From: CAVSUZ01 sp963834715
Lineage (GTDB): Bacteria > Pseudomonadota > Alphaproteobacteria > Acetobacterales > Acetobacteraceae
Assembly: GCA_963834715.1 (NCBI GenBank)
Contig: CAWIDE010000019.1
Coordinates: forward strand, 170,082 to 234,081
DNA: 64,000 bases
Reading direction: 5' to 3'
The notes beneath the pieces are model-generated. The model did no database searches. It saw only the letters and a list, made by a program, of their open reading frames with translations, and was not told the origin of the DNA. The translations under genes were made by a program, and so were the position numbers. This document shows, one piece after another, positions 9,570 to 19,739 of the stretch (positions are counted from its first letter, which is position 1; each line of letters starts with the position of its first letter).

Positions 9570-10334
9570 TCAATCCGCCGCGGCGCCGAGCGTCACATGC
9601 TGGGTCACCGCCTCCGCGAACGTTTCGAAGATGCGGCGTGACACCGCATCAGTCTCGAAATCGTATTCGGGGTGCCATTGAATGCCCACGGCGTAACCGG
9701 GGGCAGTGGCAGCGCGCACCGCCTCGATCGTGCCGTCGGGGGCGAAACCCTCGGGGACCAAGCCGGGGGCGAGGCGATTGATGCCCTGATTATGCAGCGA
9801 ATTAACGGCGATCTGGGTGGTGCCGGCCAGGCGATGGAGCCAGGAACCCGGCACAACGCGGACGGCGTGGGCCTTGCCCTGCCGGAGGCGCGGGTTGGGC
9901 TGGAAGGGGGTGGAGTGGTCAAACCGGCCGGGTAAGTCCTGCAAGCGCTGATGGAGGCTGCCGCCGAGCGCGACGTTAAGTTCCTGAAAGCCGCGGCAGA
10001 TGGCGAGGACGGGGACTCCGCGGCCAACGGCGGCCCGGATCAGGGGGAGCGTTGCGGCGTCGCGGGCCGGATCCTCGGGCACGCCTTCGGGGTGTGGCGG
10101 GCCGCCGTAGAGGCTGGGTTGAACGTTGGAGCGGCTGCCTGTGAGGATAATGCCGTCCAGGCGGTCCAGCAGCGTGGTGATGTCGGCGGCGGTGGGGCTC
10201 GCGGGTATCAACACCGGAACGCCCTGGACCACCCGATCGGTGGCACGTACGTAGGTATCCGACGCTGCATGCTTCGGCATGGCGAACACGCCGAACTGTT
10301 GCGAGCAGCAACTGATGCCAATGAGCGGCTTCAT
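9570..10334 (-). CDS. Class I glutamine amidotransferase-like hydrolase (gamma-glutamyl-GABA hydrolase/PuuD type)
   Basis: A 254-residue protein of the peptidase C26 group. The nucleophile elbow VPVLAICRGFQELNVALGG carries the catalytic Cys, and the His-Glu pair is in GIQWHPEYDFE. The N terminus MKPLIGISCC and the segment DGIILTGSRSNVQPSLYGG are typical of PuuD-like enzymes, which cleave gamma-glutamyl amides such as gamma-glutamyl-GABA. No putrescine genes are near, so the substrate is uncertain. It lies downstream of marR in the same direction, 38 bases apart, and may be cotranscribed. Confidence 0.85.
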   Translation of the reverse strand: MKPLIGISCCSQQFGVFAMPKHAASDTYVRATDRVVQGVPVLIPASPTAADITTLLDRLDGIILTGSRSNVQPSLYGGPPHPEGVPEDPARDAATLPLIRAAVGRGVPVLAICRGFQELNVALGGSLHQRLQDLPGRFDHSTPFQPNPRLRQGKAHAVRVVPGSWLHRLAGTTQIAVNSLHNQGINRLAPGLVPEGFAPDGTIEAVRAATAPGYAVGIQWHPEYDFETDAVSRRIFETFAEAVTQHVTLGAAAD

Positions 10335-10371
10335 AATCAGTTGTCAGTGGTCAGTCGTAAGTGGTCAGAAG

Positions 10372-10815
10372 TCAAGGGGTTTGTTCTTCGTCCGGACCGA
10401 AGCGTTGTAATAACGCCGCGACGGCCGGGCCAATGGCCCGCAATTCGTTCAGATGCTGGGCGGAGAGCGCCTCCAGGACGTGGTCGCCGTGGGCTGTCAC
10501 TGCGACCTGAACGCGGCGGTGGTCGAGCGGATCTGTTCGGCGTTCCACCAGCCCAAGGTGGGCCATGCGGTCCACGAGTTCGACGGCACTGTGGGGTTTG
10601 ATTTTCAGCGCTTCGGCAATTTCTCCGACCGTGAGGCTATCGCGTGCTGGTGCACCCTTGATGGCGAGCAGGGTTTGGTGCTGCTGAGGGGTCAGGCCGG
10701 CTTTTCGCGCAGCGTGCTCACTGAACAGCATGAATTCGCGGAGCGCCCGGCGGAACGCCGCTAGTCCCTCGTACTCGGCCTTGGTCAACATTTTCGCGCG
10801 CCGGGCAGAGATCAC
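10372..10815 (-). CDS. MarR-family transcriptional regulator
   Basis: A winged-helix regulator of up to 147 residues. Helices and wing are visible in GLTPQQHQTLLAIKG, LTVGEIAEALKIKPHSAVELVDRM and LVERRTDPLDHRRVQVAVTAHG, a textbook MarR layout. The start may be ATG 10815 or ATG 10791 (MLTKAEYEGL); the latter is nearer typical length. It is divergent from the ClC channel gene and precedes the amidotransferase, either of which could be its target. The ligand is unknown. Confidence 0.85.
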   Translation of the reverse strand: MISARRAKMLTKAEYEGLAAFRRALREFMLFSEHAARKAGLTPQQHQTLLAIKGAPARDSLTVGEIAEALKIKPHSAVELVDRMAHLGLVERRTDPLDHRRVQVAVTAHGDHVLEALSAQHLNELRAIGPAVAALLQRFGPDEEQTP

Positions 10816-10885
10816 GGGCTTACCCCTGGCAAATATGTCGCGGTGCGATATATGGGATGGTGCTCCTCAGGGAAATTCGTCGCAC

Positions 10886-12751
10886 ATGCTCGGACACGCC
10901 GGACCGCATGCCCGGTCGCAGGAACTTGCTGATTTTACCACCCAGCCACGGGTGCTGGTGCTGTCTCTCATGGCACTGGCGTGTGGCACGTTCGGGGTTG
11001 CCTCGGCGTGGGTGCTGCTGCGGCTGATCGCACTGGTCACCAATATTGCGTATCACGGCCAACTGTCCACGCAGCCGGGGCTGATTTCGCTGTCGACGCT
11101 GGGTAACTGGTCGATACTTATTCCGGTGGCCGGGTCGATCATCGTCGGCTTTATGGCGCGCTATGGGACCGAGAAGATCCGCGGTCACGGGATTCCCGAG
11201 GCGCTGGAGGCGATCCTGATCGGCCAGAGCAGGATTGATGCGACAACAGCGGTTTTGAAGCCGTTATCGTCGGCGGTCGCCATCGGGACCGGCGGTCCGT
11301 TCGGCGCCGAGGGGCCGATCATCATGACGGGTGGGGCCCTGGGCTGGCTGTTCGCTTAGTTGTTCAGTTTGAGTGCCGCGGAACGGAAGACGTTGCTGGT
11401 CGCGGGTGCGGTCGCGGGAATGACTGGGGTGTTCGGCACACCGATTGCGGCCGTACTGCTCGCGGTCGAGTTGCTGTTGTTTGAGTGGAAGCCGCGCAGT
11501 TTTATCCCGGTACTGGTTGCCTGCATGACCGCGATCGTCGAGCGTGGGTGGGTGATCGGGAGCACGCCGCTGTTCCCGCATACAGGCACGCTGCCGATCG
11601 ATCCGTTGACGCTGTTGACGTGCATTGTCCTTGGCCTTGTGTGCGGCCTCGCATCCGGGATTTTGACCGACATGGTTTATGGCGCGGAAGACGGATTCAT
11701 GAAGCTGCCGATACACTGGATGTGGTGGCCGGTGCTCGGAGGGTTGGTCGTTGGTATTGGCGGCGTGTTCGACCCGAATGCACTGGGTGTCGGGTACCCG
11801 AATATCGCGCTGCTTCTGGCGGGGCATCAGAGCTTCGGGTGGATTCTGCGCCTGATGCTGGTGAAGTCGATCATCTGGGCTGTTGCGCTTGGCTCCGGCA
11901 CGTCAGGGGGGGTGCTCGCACCTTTGCTGATGATCGGCGGCTGCGTCGGGGCCTTGTTCGGCAATGTACTGCCGCATGCGGGAGCCGGAGATTGGGCGCT
12001 GATCGGGATGGCGGCGACGATGGGCGGCGTGATGCCCGCGCCGCTGACCGCGATGATGTTTGCCGTGGAGCTGACCGGTGATGCGGCGCTGATCGTTCCG
12101 TTGCTTACGGCGTGCGGCGCAAGCTTTGCTTTCACGGTTCTGCTGCTGAAGCGGTCGATCCTGACAGAGAAGGTGGCACGCCGGGGGTATCATCTGATTC
12201 GCGAGTATGTGGTTGATCCGCTGGAAATTGCGCGCACGAAGGAGATCATGGTGACTCGGGTGGAAACTCTGCCGGCGGCGATGCGCGTTAAGGAGATGGT
12301 GGAGTTCTTTACCACCGGGAGTAAGCGTCACAAGAGCTATCCGGTGGTGGATGAGGCCGGGCAGGTGGTGGCCCTGGCCTCTCGCTCCGATGCGTTAGCC
12401 TTTGTGAAGGACCCGCAGCACGCGGAAGTTACGCTGCGCGAGGCGCTGGGCTCGCGTGAGATGGTGATCGGCACGCCTGAAGAACCCCTATCTCGTCTGG
12501 TTGAGCGGATGGTGCAGGACGATTCGGGTCGTGCGCCCATTGTGGATCCAGAGACGGGGCGGCTGGTCGGGCTTGTGTCGCGGCAGGATCTGCTGCGGGT
12601 CCGGGCGCGGCAGGTGAGCGAGGAGCACGAGCGGAGTCGTGTGCTGCGGTTCGGACCCCCACCGGCCGTGCCAATGGGCGACGGCCGCGGATTGGGGTCC
12701 GCAGCACGCCTCGCCAGCGATCGGGAGAGGTATCACACCGATCATGGGTGA
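10886..12751 (+). pseudogene. ClC-family chloride channel/antiporter with CBS pair, interrupted by an amber codon
   Basis: A membrane chloride transporter of about 621 residues with C-terminal CBS domains. ClC filter motifs are visible: GTGGPFGAEGPIIMTGG, GVFGTPIAAVLLAVELL and GSGTSGGVLAPLL. Two CBS modules follow from about residue 450 (KEIMVTRVETLPAAMRVKEM and later LVGLVSRQDLLRVRAR). A TAG at 11357-11359 splits the frame inside WLFA*LFSLSAAERKTLL; relatives carry Gln there, so a single CAG to TAG change is likely. Frame and sequence are otherwise intact across the stop. The start at ATG 10886 is preferred because CAGGGAA lies upstream; ATG 10835 is possible. Either a null allele, readthrough or a sequencing error. 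Confidence 0.85.
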
Positions 12752-12861
12752 TCGGGGCGTCCACCGATATAGGAACGCAGATATTCGTTCAGGAATGACT
12801 CTGCCGTAGGCCGGTCTACTGCGCTAAGAATGTCTTGTTTGCTCGGACCGCAGAGCGGCAT
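12742..12861 (-). CDS. Possible small ORF or gene remnant (39 aa), unassigned
   Basis: The minus strand between the ClC and dehydratase genes is open well upstream of the ATG at 12861, with gene-like codon use (MPLCGPSKQDILSAVDRPTA and on to the stop at 12742). No start codon is found further upstream, so it may be a C-terminal remnant of an older gene. No family is recognised. Confidence 0.25.
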   Translation of the reverse strand: MPLCGPSKQDILSAVDRPTAESFLNEYLRSYIGGRPDHP

Positions 12862-12914
12862 CTCCCAGTTGTTAGTCAGGTTCCAGGTTGTCAGGGCGCC
12901 TGTCGCTGGGTCTT

Positions 12915-13907
12915 TTAATGGTTCGGGTCGCGCCGATCTTGACCGGCAATTATCCGTTGATGCAGGCGCGTGTCGATGTTGCGGCCGGACAGGACGATTG
13001 CTGTGGGGCCCTGTGGCACGAACTTGGCGGCCAACAGTGCCCCGATCCCAACAGCGCCGCCGCCTTCAACCACCTCCTGCTCTTGCCAGTACGCGTGACG
13101 TATCGCGGCGGCAATTTCGGGCTCTTCGAGGAGGATGATCTCATCCACCAGATCGCGAACCATGCGGAAGGTCCAGCGGTTATCGGGGCCAATGCCGCCG
13201 GCGAGCGCGTCGGCGAGGGTGGGCAGCTCCGGGACTTCCACTGAACGTCCCGCCTGCTGGCTGGCATACATCCCCGCTCCGCTCGCCATGCTGATGCCGA
13301 TCACCTTGGCCGCCGGATTGGCGGTCTTCACAGCAAGTGCCACGCCGGAGATCAGGCCACCCCCTGAAAGGGGCACCAGCACCGACGCGAGCTCGGAGAA
13401 ATCCTCCATCAGTTCCAGGCCGATCGTGCCTTGGCCAGCGATGATATCCGGGTGGTCGAATGGCGAGATGGCTGTCAGACCTTCGTCAATCACCAGCCGC
13501 TCAACCTCCGCTTGCGCATCGTCCTGAGACTGCCCGATGATCCGCACATCGGCCCCGACGGCCCGGACCGCATCAACCTTGTTGCCGGGGACCTGGTGAG
13601 ACATGCAGATGATGCACCGCACGCCAGCGAGACGCGCAGCATAGGCAAGGCCGCGGCCATGATTGCCGGTGGACGCGGCCGTCACACCGGACATGGTTGC
13701 GCTCTCTGCCAGCTTTAACAACGCGTTCGTCGCGCCGCGGAGTTTAAAGCTGTCGGTAGTTTGTTGTTGCTCAAGCTTCAGCTTGATCGCAACTCCCGCG
13801 TGCTCCGACAGGGTCGGCGAGTCCACTAAGGGCGTGCACCTCACCCGGCCGGCAATGCGTTGCCGAGCCGCATAGATGTCAGCCAGTGTGATTTGCTCCG
13901 TGCGCAT
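12915..13907 (-). CDS. PLP-dependent threonine dehydratase-like enzyme (EutB type)
   Basis: A 330-residue fold-type II PLP enzyme. The Schiff-base Lys is in TDSFKLRGATNALL, the substrate loop in TASTGNHGRGLAYAARLAG, and the phosphate-binding glycines in LVPLSGGGLISG. The overall sequence, including MSHQVPGNKVDAVRAVGA and SQDDAQAEVERLV, is closest in style to hydroxyectoine-utilization dehydratase EutB, a branch of threonine ammonia-lyases without the C-terminal ACT domain. No ectoine genes lie near, so activity on threonine or serine is equally possible. It appears monocistronic. Confidence 0.85.
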   Translation of the reverse strand: MRTEQITLADIYAARQRIAGRVRCTPLVDSPTLSEHAGVAIKLKLEQQQTTDSFKLRGATNALLKLAESATMSGVTAASTGNHGRGLAYAARLAGVRCIICMSHQVPGNKVDAVRAVGADVRIIGQSQDDAQAEVERLVIDEGLTAISPFDHPDIIAGQGTIGLELMEDFSELASVLVPLSGGGLISGVALAVKTANPAAKVIGISMASGAGMYASQQAGRSVEVPELPTLADALAGGIGPDNRWTFRMVRDLVDEIILLEEPEIAAAIRHAYWQEQEVVEGGGAVGIGALLAAKFVPQGPTAIVLSGRNIDTRLHQRIIAGQDRRDPNH

Positions 13908-14177
13908 TTTCTGCTCTCCCGTCGCAGAGGAGGAATTGATCGTAGCAGCCCATCAGCCAGCTAATAATGCGGTGCTTCCATGTTGCATCACAGCATCGCG
14001 GGCGGGAGAGATGCGAGAGTGGTGGCAGGTGAGATGACGTTAGAGTCAGCGCTCTTGAACACCTCCTTGACGTCGGCCATTAAGCGTCGTTAGGCTGTTT
14101 TTTGATAACCAGAACAACCGCCGCCGACGTTTGGCTGACCGGGGCAAACCCAGGCGGCCGTTAGGGAGAATGACCAA

Positions 14178-17100
14178 ATGCCCGAGGGAATTTCGCGTCG
14201 CGCGTTCCTGGGGGGAACCGGAGCGGCATTGGCTCTCACTTCTCTCAGCGCGCTTGGCTTCGGTGAAGCCGAAGCGGCCCAGGTGGCGGCGATCCGCCCG
14301 TATAAGCTGACGGGAACGATTGAGACGCGGAATACGTGCACGTACTGTGCGGTCGCGTGCGGTATTATCTTATACGCGAAGCCCGCGGCAGAGACTGGGG
14401 GCAGGCGCAAGATCATGTATATCGACGGTGATCCGGACAATCCGACGAACCGCGGGACCCTCTGCCCCAAGGGCGCGGCGCTGCTGAACACGGCGTATGC
14501 CCCGACCAGGCTTATGAACCCGCGTTACCGAGCGCCGGGCACCCAGGAGTGGAAGAAGGTCTCCTGGGATTGGGCGCTCGATCGCGTGGCGCGGCATTTC
14601 AAGGACGACCGGGATAAGAACCTGGTCACCAAGAATGCCAAGGGCGTGACGGTGAACCGGTGGACCACCACGGGAGTCCTGGCCGCTTCGGCCAGTACGA
14701 ACGAAACAGGTTGGCTGACTTACAAGGTGGTGCGCGGGGCGGGGGCTCTGGTCTTCGATAACCAGGCAAGGGTCTGACACGGCCCCACGGTGGCGAGTCT
14801 CGCCCCAACATTTGGCCGCGGCGCAATGACCAACCTCTGGACCGACATCGCAAGCGCCGATCTGATTATCGTTATGGGTGGCAACGCGGCGGAGGCGCAT
14901 CCCTGCGGCTTCAAATGGGTTACACGCGCCAAGGCGGATCGCGGCGCCAGGCTGATCGTGGTCGATCCGCGGTTTACGCGAACGGCGTCGGTGGCCGATT
15001 ATTACGCGCCGATCCGTCCCGGGACCGATATAACTTTCCTGCTGGGTCTGATTAAGTACTGCATCGAGAACAACAAGGTGCAGTGGGACTACGTGAAGCC
15101 GTACACCAATGCCGCCTTCGTGGTGAAAGACGGTTACGAGTTCAGCGAGGGTCTGTTCAGCGGCTACGATGCGGCGACCCGAACGTATGACCGTTCGACC
15201 TGGGAATACGAGATGGGGCCGGATGGTTATGCGGTGGTTGATCCGACGTTGGGTCATCCGCGCTGCGTGTGGAACCTGCTGAAGCAGCATGTTGCTCCGT
15301 ATACGCCGGAGAAGGTGGAGCAGGTCTGCGGAACGCCGAGAGCGAAGTTCCTGCATATCGCCGGCATGGTAGCGGAGACGAGCGCCCCGAATAAGACGAT
15401 GACGTCGATGTACGCGCTCGGTTGGACGCAGCACTCCTATGGCTCGCAAAACATCCGCACCATGGCGATGCTGCAGTTGATCCTGGGCAATATCGGGCTA
15501 CGCGGCGGCGGCATGAATGCACTCCGGGGGCATTCCAACATTCAGGGGCTGACCGATCTGGGGCTGATGTCTGAGCTGCTCCCGGGCTACCTCGCCATCC
15601 CCAAGGAGAGCGAGCCCGACTTTGCGACGTATATGAAGACGCGCGGGTTCAAGCCGTTGCGGCCCGGGCAAATAAGTTATTGGCAGAACTATAAGAAGTT
15701 CTTCGTCAGCTTCCAGAAAGCGATGTGGGGTTCGGCGGCGACGGCGGACAACGATTACCGCTACGATTGGCTGCCAAAACTCGACCGGCCCATGTACGAC
15801 CTGCTCCAGGCCATCGAGCTGATGGTGCAAGGCAAGATGAACGGGTATGTCTGCCAGGGCTTCAATCCGCTGCTGTCTGCTCCTAACCGGGGGAAGGTGA
15901 CGGAGGGGCTGTCGAAGCTGAAGTTCCTCGTGGTTATGGATCCGCTGGATACGGAGACCGCGAATTTCTGGCAGAACCACGGTGAGTACAACAACGTCGA
16001 TCCTACCAAGGTCGCGACCGAGGTGATCCAGCTTCCGACGACGTGCTTCGCGGAGGAGGACGGTTCGCTAACCAATTCGGGACGCTGGCTGCAATGGCAC
16101 TGGGCCGGCGGCGATCCCCCGGGTGAGGCCAAACCCGATATCTGGATCATGGCGCAGATTTATCAGCGCATGAAGGCCTTGTACCAGAAGGAAGGCGGTA
16201 CGCTCCCTGATCCGATTCTGAAACTCGATTGGCAGTATAAAGATCCGGGTTCTCCCACACCCGAAGAACTGGCGCGCGAGATCAACGGCCGCGCGCTGGA
16301 GGACGTGAAGGATCTGAAGGACACGACCAAGGTCGTGGTGCAGAAGGGCAAACAGCTCCCGTCATTCGGGTTCCTGCGTGACGACGGTTCGACGATGTGC
16401 GGCTGCTGGATTTACTCGGGCTGCTGGACCGAGGCGGGCAACATGATGGCCCGGCGGGACAACGAGGACGTTGGGAAGGCGGGGTTATATCCGAAGTGGG
16501 CGTTCTCGTGGCCGGTGAACCGGCGCGTGTTGTATAACCGGGCGTCGTGTGACCTGAGCGGCAAGCCGTGGGATCCCAGCCGGAAGATCATCGAGTGGAA
16601 CGGCAAGATGTGGACCGGCTTCGATGTGCCGGACACGGCGCCGACCGCGAAGCCGGAGACGGTGATGCCGTTCATCATGGATGGGGAGGGGACGGCGCGG
16701 CTATGGGTGCGTGGGCTGATGGCCGATGGTCCGTTCCCGACGCACTACGAGCCGTTCGAATCGCCGGTTACTAACATCTTTGCTCCGAAAATCCGGGGCA
16801 ACCCAGCGGCGCGGGTGTTCCCTGACGATGCGAAGGATTTTGGTGACCCGAAAGAGTTTCCGATTGTCGGGACATCGTACCGGCTGACCGAGCAGTTCCA
16901 CTTCTGGACCAAGCACAACCCGGAGAACTCCAAACTGCAGCCGGAATTCTTCGTCGAGCTGTCGGAGGAGCTGGCCAGGGAGAAGCGCATCACGAATGGC
17001 GGTTGGGTCAGGGTGTGGTCGAAGCGCGGCTCGATCAAAGCCGTTGCATGTGTCACCAAGCGCATCAAACCGATGAACATCGAGGGTAAAAAGGTGCACG

Positions 17101-17270
17101 TAGTGGGTGTGCCGTTGCACTGGGGCTTTATGGGCGCTGCGCGCAAGGGCTTCGGGCCGAACTCGCTGACGCTGTTCATCGGCGATGCGAATACGCAAAC
17201 GCCGGGGTTCAAGACGTATATGCTCAACATCGAGCCGACCACGCCGCCGGCCGGCGCGGCGACGGTGTGA
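14178..17270 (+). CDS. fdnG: Selenocysteine formate dehydrogenase, catalytic (alpha) subunit of FDH-N/O type
   Basis: A periplasmic molybdo-bis-MGD enzyme of 1030 residues that oxidises formate to CO2. A Tat signal (SRRAFLGG, residues 6-13) precedes a hydrophobic stretch. A [4Fe-4S] cluster is bound by Cys54, Cys57, Cys61 and Cys96. An in-frame TGA at 14775-14777 lies in NQARV-U-HGPTVASLAPTFGRG, the exact context of selenocysteine in FdnG/FdoG, so it is Sec200 and not a stop. A hairpin just behind it fits a bacterial SECIS. Downstream are beta and gamma subunits, FdhE and SelB. The Sec insertion machinery needs SelA, SelD and tRNA-Sec, none of which are in this window. Confidence 0.96.
14775..14820 (+). 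promoter_or_regulatory. UGA selenocysteine codon and SECIS hairpin
   Basis: Directly after the TGA (14775-14777) a short hairpin GGCG-AGTCT-CGCC (14792-14804) can form, at the distance and with the apical GU-containing loop expected of a bacterial SECIS element read by SelB. The overall sequence resembles the corresponding region of enterobacterial fdnG. Confidence 0.7.
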
Positions 17271-17282
17271 GGGAGGACGGCA

Positions 17283-18186
17283 ATGGCAGCGCGGGCAATG
17301 ACCGTGGTGCGGTCCTCGGCGACAGCATCGGCCAAGTCGCAGCCGGTGTTCAGCGACGAAGTGGTCAAGCTGATCGACGTCTCGAAATGCATCGGCTGCA
17401 AGGCGTGCCAGGCCGCGTGTGATGAGTGGAACGACCTGAAGCCTGAAACAGGGTTCTTCACAGGTTTCTATCAGAACCCGCCTGATCTTGCGGCTAACAC
17501 GTACACGCTGATGCGTTACCACGAGTGGGAGAATCCGAAGACCGGCGACCTGGAATGGCTGATCCGCAAGGACGGCTGCATGCATTGTGCCGATCCGGGC
17601 TGTCTGGCCGCGTGTCCGGCGCCGGGCGCGATCGTGCAGTATTCGAACGGCATTGTCGATTTCGTCAGCGAGAACTGCATCGGCTGCGGGTATTGCGTGA
17701 AGGGGTGCCCGTTCAACATCCCGCGCCTATCGGCGTCGCCGGCCAAATCGCATAAATGTACGCTGTGTTCAGACCGCGTTGCGGTCGGTGGTGGGCCGGC
17801 CTGCGCCAAGGCGTGCCCGACCGAGGCTATCGTCTTCGGGTCCAAGCAGGCGATGCTGCATCACGCGGCCGATCGGATTACCGATCTCAAATCGCGCGGG
17901 TTCGACGAAGCGGGGCTGTATAATCCGGAGGGCGTCGGTGGAACCCATGTGATGTATGTGCTCCACCATGCCGATCAGCCGGAGCTGTACCTCAGGACTG
18001 CCATCTGATCCGCACATCAGTCCATGGGTGCGGATCTGGAAGGGCACGGCCAAGACCTATGCCAGCCTTGCCGCTATTGCCGCGTTTGTGGTCGGCGCAG
18101 TGGTGCATCATGTTTCTACGGGATCGGTGCCTGTGACGGACGCGGATGAGGAGAAGGGACGCAAGGTCGTCGAAGGCAAGGAGTAA
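17283..18186 (+). pseudogene. fdnH: Formate dehydrogenase iron-sulfur (beta) subunit, C terminus frameshifted
   Basis: The electron-transfer subunit with four [4Fe-4S] clusters, seen as CIGCKACQAAC, CMHCADPGCLAAC, CIGCGYCVKGC and CTLCSDRV...CAKACP. The frame ends at TGA 18006-18008 after ELYLRTAI. The next frame continues with GLPSDPHISPWVRIWKG and a membrane helix (YASLAAIAAFVVGAVVHHV), which is the normal FdnH C terminus. One extra base at about 17990-17991 explains the break. As read, the 241-residue product keeps all clusters but loses the membrane anchor that carries electrons to the cytochrome subunit. It is 12 bases after fdnG and close to fdnI. Confidence 0.9.
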
Positions 18187-18191
18187 CGGTT

Positions 18192-18854
18192 ATGCCGGAT
18201 CAGAGCGTGCACCCTGTGATCGTCAAGCGGTTTACGCTGGATGTGCAGGTCGCGCATTGGACCGTGGCGATCTGCTTTATTCTGCTGCTTATCTCCGGAC
18301 TGGGGATGTTCTACGGCGGCCTGTTCTTTCTGACGGCCCTGTTCGGAGGTGGCGAAACGGCGCGCCAGGTGCACCCGTGGATCGGGGTGGTGCTATCAGT
18401 CGCTTTCCTTTGGCTGTGTCTCCGGTTCATTCCGATCACGCTGTGGACACGGGACGACGCGCAATATCTGGCACATCTGCGCCAGGCGCTCTCGGGACAA
18501 GAGGAGGGAGTGCCGGAAGCGGGCAAGTTCAACGCCGCCCAGAAGGTTTATTTTTGGGCGATGGCGTTGCTGGTGCTGGTCCTGTTGGTGACTGGATTGC
18601 TGACTTGGTATAAGTATTTTGGCACGGCTACTAGTATCCCGACCCAGCGGGTGGCGGCGGTTCTCCATTCGATCGCGGCTATTCTAGCGATCCTGGCGTT
18701 CATCACGCACGTCCACATGGTGACCTGGGAGCGCGGAACACTGCGGGCGATGACGCGCGGTGCTGTCACAGCCGGGTGGGGCTGGAAATACCACCGCAAG
18801 TGGCTGCGGGAACTGGGCCGCAGGGGGAAGACAGGGGCGAGGACAGCGGAGTAG
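18192..18854 (+). CDS. fdnI: Formate dehydrogenase cytochrome b556 (gamma) subunit
   Basis: A 220-residue integral membrane dihaem cytochrome b that passes electrons from the beta subunit to quinone. Four helices are visible (about residues 20-42, 62-80, 120-140, 155-178). Haem-ligand histidines are likely in VQVAHWTVAI, QVHPWIGVVL, AVLHSIAAI and ITHVHMVTWE, in line with FdnI/FdoI. It begins five bases after the corrected fdnH end and is followed by fdhE. Confidence 0.92.
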   Translation: MPDQSVHPVIVKRFTLDVQVAHWTVAICFILLLISGLGMFYGGLFFLTALFGGGETARQVHPWIGVVLSVAFLWLCLRFIPITLWTRDDAQYLAHLRQALSGQEEGVPEAGKFNAAQKVYFWAMALLVLVLLVTGLLTWYKYFGTATSIPTQRVAAVLHSIAAILAILAFITHVHMVTWERGTLRAMTRGAVTAGWGWKYHRKWLRELGRRGKTGARTAE

Positions 18855-18866
18855 ACTCGCCGGCTG

Positions 18867-19739
18867 ATGTCTGGGGTTTCGCTCGGAGAATTCGCCGAAC
18901 CGCCGTTCGTTCGTCTGCCCGAACCGCCCGCGCTGTTCCGCGGACGGGCGGAGCGGTTTCGGGCGCTTGCCGGCGACCACGCGCTTGCGCCGTATCTGAC
19001 ATTTCTGGCTGAGATCACCTGTATTCAGGAGCGGCTTGCGGCGGATTTCCAACCCCGCCCCCCCGCCGTGGCGGCGGACTATGAAATTGCTCCCTTGGCA
19101 CGGGAGCGGTTCACGCTTGATGCCTCCGTAATGGAGGTTGGCGACCAACTGCTGACGGCGGTTGCGGATCTTGAAATGCCCGCGACCGCCCGCGATGCGG
19201 TTGCCGCCCTGCGCTCCTCGCCCCTACCTGACAGGAGAGCGACGTTCCAGCGCGTGCTCGAAGATCCTTTGCCGGTCGATGTGATTGCGGAGCATTCGTT
19301 CGTCAGCGCGGCTCTTCAGGTGGTGTTCACCTGCACCGCCGCTGCTCTGCCTGCTGATCTTCTTCACCCGTGTCCCGGCAATTGTCCGGTTTGCGCCAGC
19401 CCGCCTGTGGCGTCGGTCATGGTTGGCTGGCCACGGGCAAGCGGAACGCGCTATTGCGCTTGCGGGCTGTGCGGAACTCTGTGTAACTATGTGCGTATCA
19501 AGTGCACGCTGTGTGGATCGACCGGCGGCATCATGTATCATGGCATCGAAGGGGATGACGGCACGATCAAGGCGGAAAGCTGTGATAGTTGCAAGCGCTA
19601 CGTCAAAATCATGCAGCGGATGAAAAGGCCGGAACTGGAACCACTGGCGGACGACATCGGTTCGCTTGGGCTCGACATTCTCATGCGCGATAAGGAATTT
19701 TTCCGCGGCGCAGCGAATCCGTTTTTACTTGGCTATTGA
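18867..19739 (+). CDS. fdhE: Formate dehydrogenase accessory protein FdhE
   Basis: A cytoplasmic maturation factor (290 aa) needed for assembly of Tat-exported formate dehydrogenases. The diagnostic Cys pairs are present: CPVCASP near residue 172, CACGLCGTLCNY, CTLCGS and CDSCKRYVK. The gene is 12 bases after fdnI, and its TGA overlaps the TTG start candidate of selB, so it is part of the same operon. Confidence 0.92.
   Translation: MSGVSLGEFAEPPFVRLPEPPALFRGRAERFRALAGDHALAPYLTFLAEITCIQERLAADFQPRPPAVAADYEIAPLARERFTLDASVMEVGDQLLTAVADLEMPATARDAVAALRSSPLPDRRATFQRVLEDPLPVDVIAEHSFVSAALQVVFTCTAAALPADLLHPCPGNCPVCASPPVASVMVGWPRASGTRYCACGLCGTLCNYVRIKCTLCGSTGGIMYHGIEGDDGTIKAESCDSCKRYVKIMQRMKRPELEPLADDIGSLGLDILMRDKEFFRGAANPFLLGY

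Noticed and set aside
14178..14777. fdnG as a truncated 199-residue gene followed by a separate gene
   Set aside because: The TGA sits in the exact selenocysteine context of FdnG, has a SECIS-like hairpin behind it, and selB is in the same operon.
14370..15449. 359-codon minus-strand ORF
   Set aside because: Antisense shadow of fdnG in high-GC DNA.
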